A stretch of 64,000 bases of DNA, from assembly GCA_913062625.1 (NCBI GenBank), contig CAJXWP010000004.1:1-64000 (forward strand). The letters run 5' to 3'. Below the pieces are notes generated by a model, which was not told the DNA's origin, searched no databases, and saw only the letters and a list, made by a program, of their open reading frames with translations. This DNA comes from an uncultured Haliea sp. (lineage in GTDB: Bacteria > Pseudomonadota > Gammaproteobacteria > Pseudomonadales > Halieaceae). Shown here piece after piece: positions 1-9,350 of the stretch (positions within the stretch are counted from its first letter, which is position 1; every line of letters starts with the position of its first letter). Both the position numbers and the translations under genes were made by a program.

Positions 1-965
1 TTTAGCACCAGCAAACGCGCCATTTCGATTTCTGAAAAACAGCGGGCGATATCCTCACGGACGGACTGGTGCTGGCTCAGAGTGCGGCCAAAAGTGGTGC
101 GTGATGCTACGCGTTTGCACGCCAGTTCGAGCGAACGCTGCGCGGCACCAATCAGTCGCATGCAGTGATGAATGCGGCCGGGGCCGAGTCGACCCTGAGC
201 GATTTCAAAACCTCGACCGGCGCCTAACAGTACGTTATCCAAAGGTACGCGCACATTATCGAATACCAGCTCGGCATGTCCGATAGGGGCGTCATCATAA
301 CCGAGCGTGGTTAGTGGCCGTATAAGGTGTAATCCAGGTGTGTCCTTAGGCACCAGCACCTGAGTCTGCTGTTGATGACGATTGGTGTTGTCAGGATCTG
401 ATTTGCCCATCACAATAAATATCCGAGTACGCTCATAAAGGGCCCCGGTAATAAACCATTTGCGCCCGTTCAATACCCACTGGTCGCCCTCAGGCACGAT
501 GCTAAGCTCTACATTTGTGGCATCTGAAGACGCCACCTGTGGCTCCGTCATGGCATAGGAAGATCGAATTTCGCCAGCCAGAAGCGGGGTTAACCACTGC
601 GCCTGTTGCGCGGGCGTCGCGTACTTCATGAATACTTCCATGTTGCCCGTGTCCGGTGCGTTGCAGTTAAACACTTCAGGAGACCACAATACCCGCCCCA
701 TGCTTTCGGCCAGTGGCGCATAGTCAAAATTGCTCAGCCCCCCGTGATCGCTGAACTCGGCCAACGAAGGTGGGATAAATAAATTCCACAGGCCCTGCTC
801 CTGCGCTTTAGCTTTGAGGTCATGCATGATGGGCAAGTAGCCGTAACGATTGTCTGCTGCGTGCAATTGGGCGGTGTATTCTTCTTCTCTGGGATAGATG
901 TTCTGCGCCATGAACGCATTGAGTTGTTGCTGATACCTGCGCGATTTTTCACTAAACTCGAACAC
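1..965 (-). CDS. Acyl-CoA dehydrogenase family protein (C-terminus cut by window edge; GTG start)
   Basis: Minus-strand translation from GTG at 965 reads VFEFSEKSRRYQQQLNAFMAQNIYPREEEYTAQLHAADNRYGYLPIMHDLKAKAQEQGLWNLFIPPSLAEFSDHGGLSNFDYAPLAESMGR..., typical ACAD N-terminus; missed by the ORF track. Confidence 0.85.
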   Translation of the reverse strand, partial: MFEFSEKSRRYQQQLNAFMAQNIYPREEEYTAQLHAADNRYGYLPIMHDLKAKAQEQGLWNLFIPPSLAEFSDHGGLSNFDYAPLAESMGRVLWSPEVFNCNAPDTGNMEVFMKYATPAQQAQWLTPLLAGEIRSSYAMTEPQVASSDATNVELSIVPEGDQWVLNGRKWFITGALYERTRIFIVMGKSDPDNTNRHQQQTQVLVPKDTPGLHLIRPLTTLGYDDAPIGHAELVFDNVRVPLDNVLLGAGRGFEIAQGRLGPGRIHHCMRLIGAAQRSLELACKRVASRTTFGRTLSQHQSVREDIARCFSEIEMARLLVL

Positions 966-1026
966 ACGGCTCTCCTAAGGGGCTGAAACGGCGTGGCGAT
1001 AGAATTATCGCCACGCGCTGAGGATG

Positions 1027-2262
1027 CTAGATACGCTCGATGATGATTGCGGGTGCCATGCCGCCGGCTGCGCACATGGTGATGAGACCAAATTGCTGAT
1101 CTCGACGTTCCAGTTCATCTAGCACGGTGCCAATTAAGAGTGCACCGGTCGCTCCTATCGGATGACCCAGTGCCATGGCGCCACCGTTAACGTTGACCTT
1201 GTCGCGGTTGAGGTTAAGGTCACGAATGAATTTTTCCGCCACCACAGAAAAGGCCTCATTGATCTCAAACAAGTCGATGTCTTCGATGGACAGACCGGCT
1301 TTAGCCAATACTTTTCTCGCCGCTGGCACCGGAGCGTTCAGCATCAGAGTAGGGCAGTCACCCATATTGCACATCGCTTTAATACGGGCGCGCGGTTTCA
1401 TGCCGTGTGCCTTGGCATACTCCGGAGAGGCCAGTAGCACTGCGCCTGCACCATCAACCACACCGGAAGAGTTGCCCGCATGATGCATGTGGGTAATTTC
1501 CAGTCCTGGATATTTTCGCAACACCATGCTGCGGTAAGTCAGGCCACTTTCATCCAGTGGATAATCTGCTATTGGCGCAAATGAAGCCTTGAGTTCTGCG
1601 AGGCCCTCTAGGGTTGTTTGGGGGCGAGGAAATTGTTCTTTATCCAGCGCCAGTGTGCCGTCTGTAGAATAGACCGGCACCAAGCTATTGTCGAAGTAGC
1701 CATTGTTGATTGCATTGGCTGCGCGTTGCTGCGACACGAACGCGAGTGCATCTAAAGCTTGCCTGTCGATACCTTCGATGCTGGCAATTGCATCGGCGCA
1801 GACGCCTTGGTGCGGTTGTGGATGCAAGTCACGCAGTGCCAGGTTGCCATTATCAAGAAACGGAGTGGGTGCGGCACCTTCGTCGCCATAGGTCGACATC
1901 ATTTCTGCGCCGCCGCCGATCACCAAGTCTTCTGTTCCAGACATAATACTCATGGCTGCAAGGTTTACCGAAGTGATGCCGGAGCCGCAGAATCGATCCA
2001 AGGTCATGCCGCTGGAGCGAATATCGTAGCCCGCTTCCAGTGCGGCCATGCGAGCCAAGTCGCCACTCTGACGGCCTCTTTGGGAGCTCGTGCCAAAGAT
2101 TACATCATCAACATCGGCAGTATTGAGGTCATTGCGTTCAGCGATTGCTTTAAGCACTGTGGCACCCAAATGCTGCGGGTGTTGATCTGCAAGGGCGCCT
2201 TTGCCCTTTTTGCCAATGCCGCGCGGTGTGCGGCAGGCATCGATAATCCATGCGTCTGTCAT
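1027..2262 (-). CDS. Acetyl-CoA C-acyltransferase (thiolase)
   Basis: Thiolase motifs: DRFCGSGITSVNLAA, EINEAFSVV, NVNGGAMALGHPIGATGA, CAAGGMAPA. Confidence 0.95.
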   Translation of the reverse strand: MTDAWIIDACRTPRGIGKKGKGALADQHPQHLGATVLKAIAERNDLNTADVDDVIFGTSSQRGRQSGDLARMAALEAGYDIRSSGMTLDRFCGSGITSVNLAAMSIMSGTEDLVIGGGAEMMSTYGDEGAAPTPFLDNGNLALRDLHPQPHQGVCADAIASIEGIDRQALDALAFVSQQRAANAINNGYFDNSLVPVYSTDGTLALDKEQFPRPQTTLEGLAELKASFAPIADYPLDESGLTYRSMVLRKYPGLEITHMHHAGNSSGVVDGAGAVLLASPEYAKAHGMKPRARIKAMCNMGDCPTLMLNAPVPAARKVLAKAGLSIEDIDLFEINEAFSVVAEKFIRDLNLNRDKVNVNGGAMALGHPIGATGALLIGTVLDELERRDQQFGLITMCAAGGMAPAIIIERI

Positions 2263-2273
2263 TGTGCTACTCC

Positions 2274-3038
2274 TTATTTGCCTTTCCAGTTGGGGGCGCG
2301 TTTTTCAGCGAAAGCGACTGACCCTTCGATAGCGTCTTCGCTTGTGAATACCGGCATCGTTAGTTCTTGCTGCTTTTGCCACATTTCACCGGCGGACCAG
2401 TCTTCGGATTGTAATATAACCTGCTTGCTAATCGCGACAGCCAGTGGGCCGTTGGCCACAATTCTAGCGGCAAGCGCTTTTGCAGCGTCAAGCGCTGTCC
2501 CTGATGGTACTACCTCATTGATAAGGCCAATCTCATAGGCACGCTGGGCGCTAATAAAATCACCGGTTAGCGCGAGCTCCATCGCCAGTCGCTTCGGTAT
2601 TTGTCTGGGAAGTTTAATGAGCCCGCCGGCGGCGGCAGCGAGACCGCGTTTGACTTCCGGAATACCGAATTTAGCGTCATCGGCAGCCACGATAAGATCG
2701 CAGGAAATGGCCAGCTCTAGGCCTCCGGCTAGGGCATAGCCCTCAACGGCAGCGATAAGCGGTTTGCGCGGCGTTGCCTCGGTCAGACCCGCAAATCCAC
2801 GGCCCTCAACATTCGGTGTTTCACCGGTAACAAAAGCTTTGAGATCCATGCCAGAACAGAAGGTGCCGCCAGCGCCGGTAAGAATCGCCACGCGGATGCT
2901 GTCATCGTTGTCTAGTGTGTCCATGGCAGCAGCGACGCCTTCGGCGAGTGCCTTGTTGGCAGCATTTCTAGCCTTCGGGCGGTTAAGTGTGACGGTCAAA
3001 ATTCCGTCAGTGACATCCATCAGTACTTCTTCAGCCAT
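2274..3038 (-). CDS. Enoyl-CoA hydratase/isomerase (crotonase) family
   Basis: VTLNRPKARNAANKAL..., GTFCSGMDLKAF, EGYALAGGLELAISCDLIVAADDAKFGIPEVKRGL; start set at MAEEVLMDV inside the longer ORF. Confidence 0.93.
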   Translation of the reverse strand: MAEEVLMDVTDGILTVTLNRPKARNAANKALAEGVAAAMDTLDNDDSIRVAILTGAGGTFCSGMDLKAFVTGETPNVEGRGFAGLTEATPRKPLIAAVEGYALAGGLELAISCDLIVAADDAKFGIPEVKRGLAAAAGGLIKLPRQIPKRLAMELALTGDFISAQRAYEIGLINEVVPSGTALDAAKALAARIVANGPLAVAISKQVILQSEDWSAGEMWQKQQELTMPVFTSEDAIEGSVAFAEKRAPNWKGK

Positions 3039-3105
3039 TGTTCTAATCCTCGTTAGTGAACGTTTAAAAAGTGTCCGACGTCTAGTGCGCCGGTGTGTTG
3101 ATCGG

Positions 3106-4128
3106 TCAGTCAATCAATGACATCGCTAGGTCAGCCAGATCCGTGACAGCGTCTCCCTCTGAATCTGCTTCGGCACTGGAGGCAGTCCCTATTTGTGCAC
3201 GCTTAACAATGCCTTGCAAAATGGCGGCGAGGCGAAACAGCGAGAACACCAAGTAGAAGTTCCAGTTTTCAATGCCGTCACGGTCAGTACGTTCACAATA
3301 GCGCGCGATGTACTCTTCATCACTGGGAATGCCTAGCGCTTCGCGGTCGACACCTCCGAGACCCTTGATGCGGCCTTCCCGAGGCAGCATCCAAGCCATA
3401 CATTGGTTGGCCAGGTCCGCCAGGGGGTGGCCCAGAGTAGATAGCTCCCAGTCCAACAGCGCAATGACGCGCGATTCGGTGGGGTGAAACATCATATTGT
3501 CCAGTCGATAGTCACCGTGCACAAGGGTTACCGTGCCATCATCTTCAGGCATGTTGGTCACCAGCCAGGTCATCAATGACTCCATAGCCGCAATGTGGCG
3601 CGTCTCGGACGCGCGGTACTGTGTGCTCCACCGGTTCAGCTGACGCTCAAAGTAGTTTCCCGGTCGACCGAAGCTCGTCAGACCAACGGCATCGACGTTG
3701 ACATTATGCAGGGCAGCCATGGTTTGGTTCATCGCATCATAGATCGCGCTGCGCTCGGCATTGTCAGCAGCCTCAGGAAGCAGTGGGTCCCATAAAATAC
3801 GACCTTCTTTATATTCCATGACATAGAACATAGATCCAACGATAGCGTCGTCTTCGCACAGCACAAACGTTTTGGGTACCGGCACATCCGTATCACGTAG
3901 CGCACTGATAACGCGAAATTCTCGATCGACCGCGTGGGCTGATTTAAGTAACTCGCCAGGTGGCTTGCGCCGCAGCACATAGTGCTGGCCGTCTGCGGCA
4001 GTCAGTTTGAAGGTCGGGTTGGATTGGCCTCCTTCGAATTTCTCCGCACTCAAGGGTGCTTTGAACCCTGTCATATGCTGGGTCAGATAGTCGCTGAGTT
4101 TTTCGAGGTCTAGGATTTGTGTCTTCAT
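3106..4128 (-). CDS. Phosphotransferase family protein (APH/choline-kinase fold, ACAD10-type)
   Basis: LVHGDYRLDNMMFHP and IALLDWELSTLGHPLADLA; start set at MKTQILDLEKL. Confidence 0.88.
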   Translation of the reverse strand: MKTQILDLEKLSDYLTQHMTGFKAPLSAEKFEGGQSNPTFKLTAADGQHYVLRRKPPGELLKSAHAVDREFRVISALRDTDVPVPKTFVLCEDDAIVGSMFYVMEYKEGRILWDPLLPEAADNAERSAIYDAMNQTMAALHNVNVDAVGLTSFGRPGNYFERQLNRWSTQYRASETRHIAAMESLMTWLVTNMPEDDGTVTLVHGDYRLDNMMFHPTESRVIALLDWELSTLGHPLADLANQCMAWMLPREGRIKGLGGVDREALGIPSDEEYIARYCERTDRDGIENWNFYLVFSLFRLAAILQGIVKRAQIGTASSAEADSEGDAVTDLADLAMSLID

Positions 4129-4328
4129 ATACCTTCTTCGTTTGGTCAGCCAAAAGAGCTCATATACGTCTAAGCAAAGTCTGTGCTCTGGCAGGTTTGG
4201 TAACAATGACAGCTCGCAACAAATAAATGTACCGGAACTTACAGGTGTTCAGTATTTATTGAGTCCCGTCACAGTGAACGCTATGCTGAACGCCTGTTGA
4301 ACACAGCTTAGCATTTCTGCGGTGCGCC

Positions 4329-4904
4329 GTGACCGAAGATTTGCTGGCCGGCTACGGATTAATGCGACTCAGCAAGGAAATATTCAGCGTGGTGCAGCCC
4401 ATCGGGGACACAGAGCAACGCCAAGTACAGCAGAAGACCGAGGATTACATTTGCCGCGCAGAGGTTATTTTTGGCCGACATTTTGATCGTGTTCCGGTGC
4501 TTTTCGATCTAAAAGGGCAGGCAGCGGGAATGTTCAAAACCATTGGCACGCGTCGTCTTATCCGCTATAACCCCTGGATTTTCTCCAAGTATTTCGAGGA
4601 AAACCTGCGCGATACCGTACCCCATGAGGTGGCGCACTTTATTGTGCATGAGGTGTATCCTCGGCGTGGCGTAAAGCCGCACGGGGTCGAGTGGCGCGAG
4701 CTGATGGCGCGTTTTGAAGCTGATCCTGGCGTTACCTTCAATCTTGATCTGGAAGGTGTGCCCCAGCGGAAGCAGGCCAAACACCGCTACCACTGCGGCT
4801 GCCAGTTACATGAGGTATCTACAACGCGTCACAACCGCGCAGAGCGGGGCGGAGTGCGTTATCAGTGTGTCACCTGCGATGGTCCCCTGGTGCACATGTC
4901 CTGA
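4329..4904 (+). CDS. sprT: SprT family zinc metallopeptidase-like protein
   Basis: HEVAHFIVHEVYP (HExxH), C-terminal zinc-ribbon YHCGCQLHEVSTTRHNR...YQCVTCDGPLV; GTG start. Confidence 0.85.
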   Translation: MTEDLLAGYGLMRLSKEIFSVVQPIGDTEQRQVQQKTEDYICRAEVIFGRHFDRVPVLFDLKGQAAGMFKTIGTRRLIRYNPWIFSKYFEENLRDTVPHEVAHFIVHEVYPRRGVKPHGVEWRELMARFEADPGVTFNLDLEGVPQRKQAKHRYHCGCQLHEVSTTRHNRAERGGVRYQCVTCDGPLVHMS

Positions 4905-4953
4905 TTTGTTATCGACGCGGCTCGCTGGCTAGACCTGCTGCGCAGTCCAATGC

Positions 4954-5955
4954 TCAGAGTCCCTTGCGATAGGTGTAAGGTGTCACTCCGGTCCAGCCCT
5001 TGAAGGCGCGTATAAACGCGCTAGATTCAGAGAAGCCCGCTCGGTGTGAGATTTCTTCAATGCTGATCCCCTGCTTCCCTAGGAAGTGCAGGGCAGTATC
5101 CCTGCGGACCTGATTCTTGATGTCTTTAAATGTAGTTCCTTCCGCCGCGAGGCGTCTTCTCAGCGTTTGCGGATGGACTTCCAGTGTAACCGCGACATCA
5201 TTGAGCTCCGATATGTCGCGCAGTTGTCGGCGCACAATGTCTCTTACCTGTGATGTCCAGCTGTTGATGGCGTAGTTTTGTGTGAGCATGATGAGCGCAG
5301 GGTGCCGCAAAAAGTGGCGCAGTGATGTTTCATTCTGAGTGATACGTTTACTCAGCAGCGCTTTCGGCAGTAACAGCTGTGAGTGCGGCTGTTCGAACTC
5401 TACCGGGTTGGCGAGGAACATATGACGGTAATCCAGCGCTGGTGCCAGTGGTTGACAATTTAACTGCACGACCTGAATTGGCAGATGTTCCTGCACCAGC
5501 CAGCTCGCAAAGCGATGCAGGTTGAACAACAGCACTTCGTGTAGGAAAGGGTTGGCGGGAGTCTCCACGTCCTGCGGTGCCAGCCGTATCACCGCAGATT
5601 CTCCGTCCTCATCCAGCACCGGGTGCACGCCTAATTCAAACAGCTGATAGAATCGGCAACACCGGTTTAGCGCCTCTCCGAGTGTTTCGCATCCAATAAC
5701 CGCATGACACATCATCGACCAGCAACCCAGCGGCATGGGGCGGGTCCCATAACCTAGGGTTTCGTCGTTCATGGCTTGCATCGTGGCGACCTGCAAGTCT
5801 GCGAAGCGTTCTATCGATATTCGCGCGTTGTCTTCCAGCATTAGTCTTGGGGAGATACGGTTTTTGCGCAGCAGGCTGATGGGGTCTAGGCCCTGTGCAA
5901 CCGCATTTTTCAAGACTGAACGTGCGAAATAGACAGATATTGATAAGTCGCGCAT
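4954..5955 (-). CDS. AraC family transcriptional regulator (arabinose-binding-like N-terminal domain)
   Basis: C-terminal HTH: VAVTLEVHPQTLRRRLAAEGTTFKDIKNQVRRDTALHFLGKQGISIEEISHRAGFSESSAFIRAFKGWTGVTPYTYR. Confidence 0.93.
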   Translation of the reverse strand: MRDLSISVYFARSVLKNAVAQGLDPISLLRKNRISPRLMLEDNARISIERFADLQVATMQAMNDETLGYGTRPMPLGCWSMMCHAVIGCETLGEALNRCCRFYQLFELGVHPVLDEDGESAVIRLAPQDVETPANPFLHEVLLFNLHRFASWLVQEHLPIQVVQLNCQPLAPALDYRHMFLANPVEFEQPHSQLLLPKALLSKRITQNETSLRHFLRHPALIMLTQNYAINSWTSQVRDIVRRQLRDISELNDVAVTLEVHPQTLRRRLAAEGTTFKDIKNQVRRDTALHFLGKQGISIEEISHRAGFSESSAFIRAFKGWTGVTPYTYRKGL

Positions 5956-5962
5956 GTGTTTT

Positions 5963-7180
5963 TCAGGTCTGGTTAGCGTGTGTGCTGAGGTGAATGGGTT
6001 TGCTTTCCACCGAGGCCACCTGATTGCGCCCGCCCCGTTTGGCCAGGTGCATTGCTCGGTCAGCCTCGCCCGCCAGTTTGTCTAGTTCTACTGCGCCAAG
6101 CGCGCCCGCCACACCAAGGCTTACGGTAATGGCAATCTGCTGTTGATTGACTATGAGGGCGTGCTCCGCAATATTGATGCGGATGCGCTCGGCCAACACG
6201 CGGGCGTTTTCTACAGTGGTGCAAGGTAGAATCAATAAGTATTTCTTGCCACCGACGCGGGCCACTGCATCGCTGGCGCGGCTTATGCGCTGTAGAGATT
6301 GCGCGACTTGCCTGAGCACCTGGTCTCCCGCCTTATTGCCGAAGTTGTCGTTCACTTCTTTGAAGCGATCGATACTTACTACAATTGACGCTGTGGGCTG
6401 CTGATGGCGCGCGGCCTGAGCGAGGGTGATGTGTAAAGTCTGTTCCAAGCCATGGCGGTTCAGCAGCCTAGTCAGTGGGTCTTGTGTGGATATGTTGGAC
6501 AATTTTTGTTGGTCTTCGATGAGCACACTTGCCAGAAAACCAATTGCAACCAGCACATACGCTGAGCTGTATATGCCAAAGGCTACTGTCTGGGCCTGAA
6601 AATAGTCGTCATGGGCCCGCAGGAGGTACAGCAGTACTAGCATGCTGACGGCCATCATCAGCGCGGCGGCTGTGATGCCGTCACCCACATTGCGTGTCTT
6701 CCAGCTGCGCCAGCCGCAGAGCAGTCCTGCGGCTGCGAAAAAGAATGCGGCGATAGCCGCTTGCATGCTAAATATTTCTCGTGGTTCGACAAAGAAGACA
6801 CCGGCGCACGCGCCTAAGCACATAATGCCAAGCACGATGCGTCCGGTCTTGATCTGCGCTCGCTGTCCTGCAGCCAAAAAAAGTAAATAACTGAAGAGAA
6901 TGGATGCCGCTGAAGAAACGTCCATCCGCAGCGGTGTGCTCGAGCTGTATTGCAGTGCAAAAGCGATCAAGCCCAGTACGGCCGCCATAAAGTAGATCGT
7001 ATACAGACCTAGTCCTGGCGCGGGGTTGCGGGCATTACTGAGGGCATAAACGACCACCATCTGCGCGCAGGCGATCACGAAGATGAAGCCAAAATAGATA
7101 GTGATCCAGTTTTCCGGATGCATTTGTTGCATGTTTTTTCCAGTTTCCGCCGATGATTCCGGCTTGTAATTTCTTGTCAA
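5963..7180 (-). CDS. Membrane-anchored GGDEF-domain protein with degenerate signature (GGKKY)
   Basis: N-terminal TM helices; DPLTRLLNRHGLEQTL...SIDRFKEVNDNFGNKAGDQVLRQVA...ARVGGKKYLLILP...SLGVA. Confidence 0.88.
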   Translation of the reverse strand: MTRNYKPESSAETGKNMQQMHPENWITIYFGFIFVIACAQMVVVYALSNARNPAPGLGLYTIYFMAAVLGLIAFALQYSSSTPLRMDVSSAASILFSYLLFLAAGQRAQIKTGRIVLGIMCLGACAGVFFVEPREIFSMQAAIAAFFFAAAGLLCGWRSWKTRNVGDGITAAALMMAVSMLVLLYLLRAHDDYFQAQTVAFGIYSSAYVLVAIGFLASVLIEDQQKLSNISTQDPLTRLLNRHGLEQTLHITLAQAARHQQPTASIVVSIDRFKEVNDNFGNKAGDQVLRQVAQSLQRISRASDAVARVGGKKYLLILPCTTVENARVLAERIRINIAEHALIVNQQQIAITVSLGVAGALGAVELDKLAGEADRAMHLAKRGGRNQVASVESKPIHLSTHANQT

Positions 7181-7267
7181 TTTATTTGTAGGGGCAGGTC
7201 ATTGTTGCCCTCGTGGCTGCTCACCATACTAAGTGCTGTTTATTTGTAAGCACGGGAGCTAGACGAT

Positions 7268-8443
7268 ATGTTGCAACGCGAATTCACGGAAGAGCAGCAC
7301 ATGTTCCGAGAGGCCTACCGAAAATTCCTCTCAGCAGAGATTGTGCCACAGATGGAGGCTTGGCGTGAGGCTGGAATTGTTGACCGTGAAGCTTTTGTTA
7401 AAGCCGGTGAGCAGGGTTTTTTGATGGTGTGGCCGGACGAGAAATACGGTGGTATGGGTGATGCCGATTTCCGTTTTGAGCAAATTATTATCGAAGAGAC
7501 GTCCTATGCGAGGGTGGGTGACTGGTATAACTCTCTGCACAGCCGGCTAGTGGGCCCCTATCTCACGCGTTTTGGCAGTGAGGAACAGTGCCAAAGATTT
7601 TTGCCCGGTTGTGTTCGTGGTACCATTATTTTGGCTATTGCCATGACTGAGCCAGATGCAGGTAGTGACCTCGCGGGAATGCGTTCGACGGCGGTCGAGA
7701 AAGAGGACCATTGGGTCCTAAATGGCTCAAAAACGTATATTTCCAACGGTATCAATGCCGACCTTGTGGTCGTTGCGGCCAAGACTGATCCGGAAAACAA
7801 CCCCCACGCCATGACCCTTTTTTTGGTGGAGCGGGGTATGGAGGGCTTCGAGCGAGGGCGCAATTTAGAAAAGATGGGTATGAAAGCGCAGGATACCGCT
7901 GAACTATTTTTTAATGACGTGAGGGTGCCCAAGGCCAATGTTCTGGGGGAACCAGGAAAGGGTTTTATCTATCTTATGGAAGGGCTTGGGGAGGAGCGCT
8001 TGATTGGCGCTGCCGGTTATCTCGCATCTGCCCAGTTGTCGTGGGACCTCACGGCGGACTATGTAAAGCAGCGCAAGGCTTTTGGCAAACCAGTGGCAGC
8101 CTTCCAAAATACCCAATTTAAGCTGGCTGAAATGCGCATGCAGCTGGATATTGCCCAGAGTTATATCGATCAGTGCGTTCGAGCTTTCGCTGCGGGTCAG
8201 CTCACCGCAGTGGATGCTGCCAAGGCAAAACTGGTCACCAGTGAGCTGGCAGTTGCAGTCGCCGACCTAGGTGTTCAGTTGCATGGTGGCGCCGGTTATA
8301 TGGATGAATACCCAATAAGCAGGCAATATACTGATGCAAGAGTTACAACTATTTATGCGGGCAGCTCCGAGGTGATGAAAATCATTATTAGTAGGGATTG
8401 CCTTTCAGAGGATTATACACCTTTTAACACGCGTAATTTTTAG
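7268..8443 (+). CDS. Acyl-CoA dehydrogenase
   Basis: AMTEPDAGSDLAGMRSTA, NGSKTYISNGINADLVVV, QLHGGAGYMDEYPISRQYTDARVTTIYAGSSEVMK. Confidence 0.96.
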   Translation: MLQREFTEEQHMFREAYRKFLSAEIVPQMEAWREAGIVDREAFVKAGEQGFLMVWPDEKYGGMGDADFRFEQIIIEETSYARVGDWYNSLHSRLVGPYLTRFGSEEQCQRFLPGCVRGTIILAIAMTEPDAGSDLAGMRSTAVEKEDHWVLNGSKTYISNGINADLVVVAAKTDPENNPHAMTLFLVERGMEGFERGRNLEKMGMKAQDTAELFFNDVRVPKANVLGEPGKGFIYLMEGLGEERLIGAAGYLASAQLSWDLTADYVKQRKAFGKPVAAFQNTQFKLAEMRMQLDIAQSYIDQCVRAFAAGQLTAVDAAKAKLVTSELAVAVADLGVQLHGGAGYMDEYPISRQYTDARVTTIYAGSSEVMKIIISRDCLSEDYTPFNTRNF

Positions 8444-8488
8444 ATCGTCAATGCACTATAATTCACCCACTAGCTCAGGAGAGTTCAC

Positions 8489-9280
8489 ATGGATTTAAAA
8501 GATAAAGTAGCCGTTATTACCGGCGGGGCGTCTGGCCTCGGTCGCGCAACTGTCAGACGTTTTGTTGCTAACGGCGGCAAGGCCGCAATCTTCGATATGA
8601 ATGAGGAAAAAGGCAATCAACTGGTGGCAGAATATCCCGGCATGGTGATTTTCTGTAACGTCAACGTGACCAGCGAGGAATCGGTTGTGGCGGGTATTGC
8701 TGCCACGATTGAAGAGTTTGGGGCGATTCACATCTGCTGTAACTTTGCCGGTACGGGCAATGCAATGCGCACCATGGGCAAGAAAGGTCCGTTCCCGCTG
8801 GACGAGTTCAATCGCATTATCCAGATCAACTTGGTCGGTACCTTTAATGTGCTGCGCCTGTGCGCGGAAAAAATGTCCACTAATGAGGTTTTGAATGAAG
8901 ACGGCTGCCGTGGCGTTATTATCAATACGGCTTCTATCGCGGCCTATGAGGGCCAGATCGGGCAAGCGGCCTACTCCGCGTCTAAAGGCGGCGTAGTGGG
9001 TATGACTCTGCCGATAGCGCGTGACCTGGCGGTGTTGGGTATCAGGGTAAATACGATTGTCCCAGGACTGATTGCAACGCCACTGATGATGGGCGGAGCC
9101 GAAGAAATGTCGCCAGAAATCGCAGAGTTTCTGAAGCCGCTAGCCAGCCAGGTGCTGTATCCCAAGCGTCTGGGTAAGGCAGATGAAATTGCCCAGTTGG
9201 CGCAGCAACTGGTAGAGAATGATTATATCAACGGCGAATGTATTCGCATGGATGGTGGTATTCGAATGCAGCCCAAATAA
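8489..9280 (+). CDS. SDR family oxidoreductase (3-hydroxyacyl-CoA dehydrogenase type 2-like)
   Basis: AVITGGASGLGRATVRRF, CNFAGTG, YSASKGGVVGMTLPIARDLAVLGIRVNTIVPGLIATP. Confidence 0.93.
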   Translation: MDLKDKVAVITGGASGLGRATVRRFVANGGKAAIFDMNEEKGNQLVAEYPGMVIFCNVNVTSEESVVAGIAATIEEFGAIHICCNFAGTGNAMRTMGKKGPFPLDEFNRIIQINLVGTFNVLRLCAEKMSTNEVLNEDGCRGVIINTASIAAYEGQIGQAAYSASKGGVVGMTLPIARDLAVLGIRVNTIVPGLIATPLMMGGAEEMSPEIAEFLKPLASQVLYPKRLGKADEIAQLAQQLVENDYINGECIRMDGGIRMQPK

Positions 9281-9350
9281 GGGGTTGTTGCATAGCGCGT
9301 GCCGGCTAAAGTGCAGCCACGCTTCAAAATTTAACTATAGGAGATAACCA

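Noticed and set aside
1759-2538. 259-aa plus-strand ORF opposite the thiolase/crotonase genes
   Set aside because: Antisense shadow ORF of well-supported minus-strand genes; no recognisable domain
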